A stretch of 12,202 nucleotides of DNA from an uncultured Collinsella sp. (GTDB lineage: Bacteria; Actinomycetota; Coriobacteriia; Coriobacteriales; Coriobacteriaceae), in NCBI GenBank assembly GCA_900757285.1, contig CAAENI010000188.1:1-12202 (forward strand). Reading direction: 5' to 3'. This document shows, piece by piece, positions 7,301 through 12,202 of the stretch. A program made the translations under genes and the position numbers. How positions within the stretch are numbered: the first letter of the stretch is position 1; each line of letters starts with the position of its first letter. The notes under the pieces were generated by a model that ran no database searches, was not told the DNA's origin, and saw only the letters and a program-made list of their open reading frames with translations.

Positions 7301-9790
7301 GACATCGGCAGGGAGTGTATAGCTGGGGTCGCGGCTTACGCGCACCTCTAGCGGGGCATCTTCGGTCCCCTTGTTTTCATACCAACCCAAGAAGCGATAG
7401 CCATCGGGCAGCTTGCCGTCCTCGGACAGAGGCTTATTGTCCTTATCTCGTACCTGCACGGTATAGGAACTCGTTCCATTCTCGCCCGGCTGCACGTCCA
7501 CATGAGTATTACCCACGCCAACGCGCTGGGTCACATCACCGAGTTCATCCTGCTCATTGCCTTCGAACACCGTCATGATGTTCGAAACATAGTCGCTGTA
7601 CACGGGATAGAAATCGGTGGGGCCGACCACGGCAATCTCGCTGCCCACGGGATAGAATGCTCCCTTGTTTTTCAGATCAGCCAGCCGATCTGAGGTAATG
7701 GCAGCATAGGCGCCATTCATGCTCTTATCGTCGTTCGGCTGCGTGGTCCAGCCGATAAACGTCGCGGTTGGCGACAAGCTGCCGTGATCCGCTGGGGCAG
7801 CAGGCGTCAGGCCGACGCCATAGCGGTACCAGTCCGTGGACCGACCGTGTGCCTTGCCGTCTTTCCAATTGATCGTCTTGCCCTCAACGTTATAGAACAG
7901 TACCTGCGCCTCATACGAAGCGATAAAGAGGTCGTTGCCCTTGAAGCCCTCACTCGCGTCATGATCCTTGCCGTTGTCGGCAGTGTAGGTCGAAGTCTTG
8001 TCGTGGGCCGTGTTCTCTTCGACACACTTGCCGTCCTTAACAGCGGCAGCATCGGTCTTGCCGTCAAACCAGCTGTTGTCTTGTCCAATTCGGTTCACAC
8101 GCACATCGGGCTCGCGGAACCAGCCCATGAAGCGATAACCGCCGTTGGCATCGGTCAAGCCCTTGGGCTTTGCGGAGGTATCCTGCCTAAACGTCACCGA
8201 CGTATCGCCCTGGGCCAAGCCCTGAGCCGTTCCCGCTAGTACAGCGCTCACGGCAAAGGCGTACGGATCCGAGGTCGCTTGATCGACGCCAAGTTTGGTT
8301 GCCTCGATGGTCGCGGTGCCCGCACCGGGAAAATCGATCGTCGCCTTAACGCTCTGGCCATGCACGGGGATATTCAGCTTGTAATCCATCGCCCACTCAT
8401 TGGTGTGCTGGCCACCCAGGGCATCGTCGTTGGCGGTCGAGCGCATGGTGCCGGCACAGAAATCGTAGTCGTGCTCTTCCCACAGCTCACGCGTGGTATA
8501 GCGCTCGTCGTCCCACGGACCATAGCTGTCGCCCTTGGTGGTACCATCGCCGCCAAACGAAGGGATCTTTTTCTTAGCCGCGGTACCCTGGCTGCTGCCG
8601 TTTAGGCTCACGCTTGGCTTAAAGTAGCACTCGGTGACCGTGGCATCATCCTTGTTGGCACGCGCGGCAATGCCGCCCAGGTTCACATCGTTTTGAATGA
8701 TGGGGATCACGGCGATGGGATTGTACTGGCGCGAACTCAAATCGCCCGCAAAATGGCTGCGGACGAGCTCGTTGCCCTCGGCGGTCAAAATTCGGCCCGC
8801 CAGGCCGCCTGTCCACGCACGCGTCACGGCGACGACGCCCACATATGACGCGGCATAGCTGTAGCACTGCGCCGTCGAGAAGCAGTCGATAATCTTGGCC
8901 TCGCCCGCCATGCAGCCCACAAAACCCGAGGCGTACACGTTGTTGCCGCCCAGGGCGCCAATGGCCACGTCGTACTTATTGGTGACGTCGGTCATGCCAA
9001 TCGAGCCATCGTCTTTGCGCGTAGGCGTAACGCGGCAGTACTCAATCGTCGAATTTGTAACGTAGCCGGCAAACGCCGCCATATACAGACCCTCACCGCC
9101 GAGCGCCTGCACGCCCAAGGTCGTGTTGTTAACGGCGCGGCCACCACGTACCTCGCAGTTATAGAGGGTACAGCCGTCGAGCTCGCCGGCGATGAGACCG
9201 CCCTCAAAGCCTGCGTTGGTAATGAGGTTGAGAGCATTGTTGGCGCAGGTCACGTGCAGCGTGCTCTCCATGACCATAACGTTTTCGAAACGCGTTTTGA
9301 CGGCCTTGCCCACGATAATGCCACCGCGGAAGTCCGCCCACACGTTGGCGTCCTTGACCAGGAAGTTTTTGATGGTGGCGCCGTTGGTCTCGGCAAAAAA
9401 TCCCGTATCGCGCTCGGGGTCAAAAGCGTCTTTATCGTAGTTCAGGCCCTCAACGGCGTGGTTTTGACCATCGAACACGCCCTTAAACGGATGCTCCTTG
9501 TTGCCAAACGACAGATGCTTAACGGTGTCTGCAACGATGGTTTTCATGTCGTCGCTGTCGAGCTCAATGTCGTTATCGAGATAAACGTGCCAGCCGGACG
9601 TATCGCGCTCGCGCGACAGCGCCACACACGACAAAAAGTCAGCCTCGTTTTTGATGTGGAATTCGATTTTGGCCTCGGGCACATCCTCGGCATGCACCAC
9701 CGTTGGCAGCGCCATAACGCAGCAAAGGGCAATCGCTGCGACGGCAACCAGCCTGCTAAGCATACCCCGGTTCATATTCTTGATCTTCAT
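4307..9790 (-). CDS. Giant secreted adhesin: beta-helix region plus InlB-type B-repeat-like modules
   Basis: An 1827-residue exported protein. Signal peptide 1-34 (VVHA before EDVPEA). Residues about 40-400 look like a right-handed beta-helix/GLUG-type region, with short recurring strands such as GGLIAGELDGCTLYNCEV and SGFVGCMAGEAKIIDCF. From about 480 to 1565 come modules like Listeria-Bacteroides/InlB B-repeats, marked by F-x-GW cores near 555, 679, 801, 1095, 1305, 1398 and 1529, often followed by YPVY-like endings (728, 1147, 1341, 1558). A degenerate NFW copy is near 976. A prealbumin-like (Cna-B/SpaA-type) domain is likely at about 1686-1798 (ALTIVKKT...FRFKVTKT...YTVEED...VTCVNT). There is no C-terminal membrane segment or sorting motif. 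ATG at 9790 lies 3 nt after the TasA-like 2 stop; GGAGG is 11 nt upstream, slightly far. Likely role: adhesion or fibre-associated surface protein. Confidence 0.87.
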   Translation of the reverse strand: MKIKNMNRGMLSRLVAVAAIALCCVMALPTVVHAEDVPEAKIEFHIKNEADFLSCVALSRERDTSGWHVYLDNDIELDSDDMKTIVADTVKHLSFGNKEHPFKGVFDGQNHAVEGLNYDKDAFDPERDTGFFAETNGATIKNFLVKDANVWADFRGGIIVGKAVKTRFENVMVMESTLHVTCANNALNLITNAGFEGGLIAGELDGCTLYNCEVRGGRAVNNTTLGVQALGGEGLYMAAFAGYVTNSTIEYCRVTPTRKDDGSIGMTDVTNKYDVAIGALGGNNVYASGFVGCMAGEAKIIDCFSTAQCYSYAASYVGVVAVTRAWTGGLAGRILTAEGNELVRSHFAGDLSSRQYNPIAVIPIIQNDVNLGGIAARANKDDATVTECYFKPSVSLNGSSQGTAAKKKIPSFGGDGTTKGDSYGPWDDERYTTRELWEEHDYDFCAGTMRSTANDDALGGQHTNEWAMDYKLNIPVHGQSVKATIDFPGAGTATIEATKLGVDQATSDPYAFAVSAVLAGTAQGLAQGDTSVTFRQDTSAKPKGLTDANGGYRFMGWFREPDVRVNRIGQDNSWFDGKTDAAAVKDGKCVEENTAHDKTSTYTADNGKDHDASEGFKGNDLFIASYEAQVLFYNVEGKTINWKDGKAHGRSTDWYRYGVGLTPAAPADHGSLSPTATFIGWTTQPNDDKSMNGAYAAITSDRLADLKNKGAFYPVGSEIAVVGPTDFYPVYSDYVSNIMTVFEGNEQDELGDVTQRVGVGNTHVDVQPGENGTSSYTVQVRDKDNKPLSEDGKLPDGYRFLGWYENKGTEDAPLEVRVSRDPSYTLPADVDLTVRHTYIARFEYRVDYYVRAYTNHEFTDSKLLCSVWNRYRTPFEENVGSTFVRENVVHWGPEHVDHGIKDRYDETCGTRFTANTLVVSPLNAYSHNVKNDTGADTLKNLYADTDFPGAATLSDTWTSASLNVTVKPVNDRYRLNFWTLERDGEYWTYVKNPIESMVRTDKKYYVRAMITADVNFYNKGDKVVRTATRRYESNLLQAKVNGVDPTFTYYYPHVNTSVKVAEKPEDGEKGSYESPLTLESSPTDAEMAVPGYKFLGWISTAEVQKGSDVWKYIYDVEGDSFTTSDPDKAEPYLVKPDFKVTQWQDAYPVYAKYDVNYTTNLHRAGFEGTDKVNVPRYDIDPVVNAGTDPATATVTPDVTTPVYKAGGELYKLQKVEIELPNGEVEEIEPNGDNSYSHQVEPGGAYTFVAYYSPLAVVYHLNAKDVDGKVAQQGDMLGNLDGGIPKPTYDVSAIDRDTGGTFNAFVGWTEAKPAPGKGYVAWSEGIRIVSASTVVRAPMELYPVYRPSLVTVQSSIDSNLANPALVRGLGRTDSGDQISLEVKAVKEVVGIDGTKYDFVGWSRDYEPDGKYTLLTDDEKYPLEGSEPFESVTYTAVYKIAPYKVRYHGVDGSVVFTATVDSGDERATGAGFVHNVDVPKVNESGNPVYDDNGNPMMEQKSVAYDPDAHSKIVALLDEQAATSGGVRELFLGWRYVPDGGAAKSWDEFKDEPVKGDMDLYPVTYRVVAKDTSDPENHVTMTTAQLKWLLDPNAANTVDNSADKAPFKVCFAEPFMGTQLTVTVTQASYGPGAEGVTAEEKPVNGKLVSLYSLGSGNGSFDLANRLESKKTGEGTQGDGNAVFDFAKTHALTIVKKTTDASAMGQAFRFKVTKTAEGASPETRVAEVKVDKRQQENGETWYVGSVQFAAPTGIYTVEEDTAWAWRYEGELSTPGKAPGKSAELTISSASSAGDTVVTCVNTRAKDKWVDGGSRAKNVWENGTLRREDKDD

Positions 9791-9793
9791 AGG

Positions 9794-10441
9794 CTAGTTC
9801 GCCTCCGGCCAGCCCGCGACGTCAAGCACGTCGAGGACGGTATCGCTTGCCTGCTGGTTTTTGGCCTGCACGGCCTGAACATCGATATCGAGCCTGAATG
9901 AGCCGCCGCGCGCGGCATCGTGGTAGTCGCCCACAAAGCGCAGCGAGTCCATGAGGCTTTCCGTCATGGCGCCGGGGTCGAGCATGCCGCCACGCCCGGC
10001 CAATCCACGGTAGTAGTACCACCCATCGCCGCCATCGATCCACGGGGACCCCTCCCCCGCGTTCACGTGAAACGCAACGTTGCCCGAGGCATCCGCGCAC
10101 GAGCCGTCGGGTGCCACCGACGTCATGCGCAGACGCGCGCGAACGTACTCAGGCTGCGCGCCGACGTTCTCCACGCGCACAATGCGGCTGATGTCAGAGC
10201 CCCCGGCCTTGGTGTCGGGATAGTCCCCGTGCTCGTTGGCCTCAAACGGAATCTCCTCGCCCTGCTCGTTGAGGGTGTATTCGCAGACTCGTACCTTCAC
10301 GCTGCCAAACGATAGGACGTTGTTCGCCGGAACCATATCAACGGTAAAAGCCAGCGTGCCGCACAGGCACGCCAGGGCCAACAGCGCCATCGCGGCAAGC
10401 GCCAAGGTGCGTTTCTGATTGTCGGAAAGATTATTGAGCAT
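9794..10441 (-). CDS. TasA/camelysin-like SipW-dependent secreted protein 2
   Basis: This 215-residue protein starts MLNNLSDNQKR, then has a hydrophobic segment (13-32) and the junction CGTLAFTVD, with NVLSFGSVKVRV after it. This pattern is typical of proteins processed by SipW-type peptidases. The mature part contains RIVRVENVGAQPEYVRARLRM, DGWYYYRGLAGRGGMLDPG and FRLDIDVQAVQAKN, the same block order as TasA-like 3. It is probably a minor fibre subunit or regulator of assembly. It lies just behind a strong intrinsic terminator, and I see no good ribosome site before its ATG (ACTGGCGAACGTA), so low expression by read-through is expected. Only 3 nt separate it from the giant adhesin gene. Confidence 0.83.
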   Translation of the reverse strand: MLNNLSDNQKRTLALAAMALLALACLCGTLAFTVDMVPANNVLSFGSVKVRVCEYTLNEQGEEIPFEANEHGDYPDTKAGGSDISRIVRVENVGAQPEYVRARLRMTSVAPDGSCADASGNVAFHVNAGEGSPWIDGGDGWYYYRGLAGRGGMLDPGAMTESLMDSLRFVGDYHDAARGGSFRLDIDVQAVQAKNQQASDTVLDVLDVAGWPEAN

Positions 10442-10461
10442 TACGTTCGCCAGTCGTCGAT

Positions 10462-10523
10462 AAAAAAGGGGGACCGAGATCCCGGCCCGAAAATGGGGAT
10501 GGGGAGTGGGCCGGGATCTCGGT
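10462..10523 (-). terminator. Intrinsic terminator/attenuator after TasA-like 1
   Basis: On the minus strand a perfect 16-bp stem (arms 10508-10523 and 10473-10488) is followed by CCCCC and then six T residues (10462-10467). It starts 10 nt after the TasA-like 1 stop and ends about 20 nt before the next start codon. Because the downstream genes point the same way and no promoter is evident between, it probably works as a partial terminator. That would set a high ratio of the first subunit to the rest. Confidence 0.88.
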
Positions 10524-10533
10524 GGAGGGGGGA

Positions 10534-11271
10534 TTAAGCCTGAGTTTTAGCCCATTCCTTGGCCTGCGCGATGGCGTTCTCGGCATCGCCCTGGTCAGCG
10601 CCGAAGATGTAGCAGGAGACTGTCATAGTGGGCTTGGCGGGACTCTGAACAACATCCGTGTTGTTCATGGCAGCCGGGATATGCACGGTGCTGAACAGCT
10701 CACCGGTGTAAGCAGCCTTTGCCTCGGTAGTCTCAGTCTTTGGAGTAGGAGCAAGCTTGGCAGGGGTGTCGGTGTTACCAGCGGTATACATGAACAGACC
10801 GCTCACGTACTGGTTAGGGTTACCGTTGTTCTTAGCACCCACGGTGGTATCCGCAACCGGCTTCCAGTTATCGTTAAGCGTGAAGTACGGGGTCTTAGCA
10901 AGAGCGTCAGTGGCATCTTTCTTCACAATGGCGTTCTTCACGTAGATGAACACATAGGACTCATCAGAGTCCTTGCCGATACCAACGTTGGGGTTCTTGG
11001 CAATATTGGTGTCGGGAATCATCTTGGAATCTTTCTTCCACAGGGTCTCGAACAGATAACCATCCACTGAGGGGTCCGTGGGCTTGTCGCCGGGCTTGTT
11101 CGGATGATCAGGGTCGGGCTTCACTTCGGGCTTGTCGATGCTGCCAACCGTGAACTCGTTCGTCTCGGAGTCGGTTGCCGACAGCCATGCATAGGTGCCA
11201 ACGCCGGCGGCCAGCACCAACAGCAGCAGGGCGGCAATGATGCCGTAGCGCTTTTTCTTCTTGTTTTCCAT
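10534..11271 (-). CDS. TasA/camelysin-like fibre protein 1, probable major subunit
   Basis: A 245-residue secreted protein. MENKKKKR precedes a hydrophobic segment (about 10-24) and the SipW-type junction GVGTYAWLSATDS, then TNEFTVGSI. The mature domain has LWKKDSKMIPDTNIAKNPNVGI, DESYVFIYVKN, GLFMYTAG, GELFSTVHIPAAM and a C-terminal helix-like end (ENAIAQAKEWAKTQA), as in TasA/CalY-family fibre formers. Unusual is a proline-rich stretch at about 46-68 (PDPDHPNKPGDKPTDP) between the N-terminal strand and the first conserved block. The start at 11271 is chosen because AAAGGA lies 8 nt upstream; the longer reading to 11307 has no such site. A strong terminator directly follows, suggesting a high-abundance transcript. 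It is probably the main subunit of an extracellular fibre. Confidence 0.87.
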   Translation of the reverse strand: MENKKKKRYGIIAALLLLVLAAGVGTYAWLSATDSETNEFTVGSIDKPEVKPDPDHPNKPGDKPTDPSVDGYLFETLWKKDSKMIPDTNIAKNPNVGIGKDSDESYVFIYVKNAIVKKDATDALAKTPYFTLNDNWKPVADTTVGAKNNGNPNQYVSGLFMYTAGNTDTPAKLAPTPKTETTEAKAAYTGELFSTVHIPAAMNNTDVVQSPAKPTMTVSCYIFGADQGDAENAIAQAKEWAKTQA

Positions 11272-11341
11272 CGTTCTCTTCCTTTCGAGAATCGTTTTCC
11301 CCGGCAACGGCCCCTACCGCCGCCGACGCTTTTCCCTGCCG
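11272..11341 (-). other. Short gap between sipW and TasA-like 1
   Basis: This 70-bp gap holds the ribosome site for TasA-like 1 (AAAGGA before 11271). It also has a GC-rich hairpin with several G:T pairs (GGCGGCGGT with GCCGTTGCC on the minus strand). There is no T-tract, so it is not an intrinsic terminator. I see no clear promoter. Confidence 0.35.
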
Positions 11342-11899
11342 CTATGAACGCCGCTCCCTCGCATGCACGCGGGTATGCTTGCCCGCAGGCTCATCGGGAA
11401 CCATCCGATCGAGCACAATCGACGCCGCGATCAGCAGCGCCAGAACGGCCACCACAACAAGCAAACCGGGCATCGTCGTGCAATATGCGTTGACGAAGCC
11501 CAGGTAAGGGACACAAAAAGAAACAGTGCCGATAACACTCGAAAAAGGCGTCTGCTCGGCATCGTGCATGATGCTTCCGTCTGCATTTTTGTTCGCAATT
11601 CCCTGCGTGCCGATCATCTGCGCCACAGGGTCGATCTCGTACACCTGGTGCGTCACCACGGCACCGTCCGATCGGTAAAAGGTTGCATTGTCGCCCACGG
11701 CAATATCCGCTGGCTCAACTTGGCGAACAAACACCATGGAGCCAACGGGAAGCTCGGGTTCCATAGAGCCAGAAAGAACAGCAAAGGGCGTGTATCCAAA
11801 TGCGCGAGGCACAAAAGAAACAACGGCAAGGGCTATGACAAGCGCGAACGCCAAGCTACTCAAAAGTGCAATAAATCGTTTGAGTCTACGCGCAGCCAA
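11342..11899 (-). CDS. sipW: SipW-type (ER-type) signal peptidase I
   Basis: Membrane peptidase that should cleave the signal peptides of the TasA-like proteins encoded downstream. The 185-residue protein has an N-terminal membrane segment (about 9-30), the catalytic box VLSGSMEPELPVGS with Ser45, VVTHQV with His84, which replaces the lysine of ordinary bacterial peptidases, and a second membrane segment (145-163) before a basic tail. The region equivalent to the T-x-GD-x-N box reads TQGIANKNAD, so the usual Asp after Gly is Ile101; Asp107 may serve instead. The start is a TTG at 11899: a TGA lies four codons upstream in frame, no ATG occurs before the active site, and AAGGGGGA stands about 11-12 nt ahead. 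It is the first gene of the leftward block. Confidence 0.9.
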   Translation of the reverse strand: MAARRLKRFIALLSSLAFALVIALAVVSFVPRAFGYTPFAVLSGSMEPELPVGSMVFVRQVEPADIAVGDNATFYRSDGAVVTHQVYEIDPVAQMIGTQGIANKNADGSIMHDAEQTPFSSVIGTVSFCVPYLGFVNAYCTTMPGLLVVVAVLALLIAASIVLDRMVPDEPAGKHTRVHARERRS

Positions 11900-12025
11900 A
11901 GTGATAATTCATCCCCCTTGAGGCCCTATTCGACCCATCCAAAGGTCAGCAAGTTTCAACAGGAACCGCAAGGCGCTTGAAAAGTGAGTTCGAAATAAGC
12001 CAATTTGGAATCTTTTCCTAATAAA

Positions 12026-12054
12026 AACATAGCGATGTGCTACACATTTTTCAA
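12026..12054 (-). promoter_or_regulatory. Candidate sigma-70 promoter for sipW and downstream genes
   Basis: On the minus strand TTGAAA (12049-12054) and TATGTT (12026-12031) are separated by exactly 17 nt. The region is AT-rich and lies about 125 nt before the sipW start. The spacer contains a small inverted repeat, ATGTG-cta-CACAT (12035-12047), which could be an operator. The match is to a general consensus only, and other weak candidates exist in this AT-rich stretch. Confidence 0.42.
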
Positions 12055-12136
12055 TGTTTTGTCGTTAAATGCTACTTATTTTGGCGTAAGTGGTCATTTA
12101 TCCCCAAATTGGTCTGTTTTATCCAATATCTGTGAC

Positions 12137-12169
12137 TAACCCCCTATGCAATTCGTCCATAGAGGGTTA
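12137..12169. repeat. Inverted repeat upstream of the promoter candidate
   Basis: TAACCCCCTATG (12137-12148) and CATAGAGGGTTA (12158-12169) pair over 12 positions with one mismatch around a 9-nt loop. Only scattered T residues follow on the plus strand, so it is a poor terminator. It lies about 80 bp upstream of the -35 candidate and may be a regulator-binding site or the end of an upstream unit outside the window. Confidence 0.5.
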
Positions 12170-12202
12170 AATATTTTGAAAAACCAAGATATCGTACCCC
12201 CC

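Larger units (their letters stand above)
11900..12202. other. AT-rich upstream region of the fibre gene block
   Basis: This region has no supported gene and is much richer in A+T than the rest of the window. It holds a candidate leftward promoter (12026-12054), a pair of 9-bp boxes flanking it (12000-12008 and 12104-12112), and an inverted repeat at 12137-12169. The expected 5' leader of sipW would be about 120 nt; I see no known riboswitch pattern in it. Confidence 0.6.

Noticed and set aside
9254..9901. 215-codon open frame on the plus strand across the adhesin/TasA-like 2 junction
   Set aside because: It overlaps the signal peptide of the adhesin and the end of TasA-like 2 in antisense. 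Its composition is what mirrored codons would give.
11272..11307. Longer N-terminus for TasA-like 1
   Set aside because: It would run through the ribosome site and precede a typical basic-hydrophobic signal start at 11271.
11891..11917. Eight-codon leader peptide (ATG within GGGGGATG) overlapping the sipW start
   Set aside because: The G-run abuts the ATG with no workable spacing, and the peptide shows no attenuation-type codon pattern.

Overview
The window is GC-rich and every confident gene points to a Gram-positive cell envelope. There is a lipoteichoic-acid-synthase-type enzyme, a SipW-type signal peptidase with three TasA/camelysin-like proteins, a giant repeat adhesin, and a surface protein with an LAXTG sorting motif. 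High GC, this gene set and the LAXTG form of the sorting signal suggest a Coriobacteriia-like actinobacterium such as Collinsella. That assignment is inference; there is no rRNA or other marker here.

Layout. A polytopic LTA-synthase-like gene reads rightward (32-2332). A 711-bp convergent intergenic region follows (2333-3043). It is built almost entirely of structured repeats: two ~125-bp imperfect palindromes with the same ~78-nt core, one placed just after each convergent gene and in that gene's sense orientation; a third, smaller copy of the core hairpin; and a tandem array of ~62-bp palindromic units. From 11899 down to 3044 a leftward gene block reads sipW, TasA-like 1, a terminator, TasA-like 2, an 1827-residue adhesin, TasA-like 3, and an LAXTG-anchored protein. 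The last 300 bp (11900-12202) is an AT-rich upstream region with one promoter candidate and several inverted repeats.

How the genes may work together (inference from families and order). SipW would remove the special signal peptides of the TasA-like proteins, which would then assemble into extracellular fibres. The first TasA-like gene has a good ribosome site and is followed at once by a strong intrinsic terminator, so it is probably the abundant subunit. The four downstream genes are tightly packed and would be made at lower level by read-through. The last protein could tether the structure to the peptidoglycan through a sortase encoded elsewhere. The giant protein has no anchor of its own and may be held by the fibre or by its partners.

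The least ordinary signal is the pair of intergenic elements. Their core sequence is conserved, while their stems have changed on both sides so that pairing is kept. This is what one expects of a selected, possibly mobile, structured RNA or DNA element.
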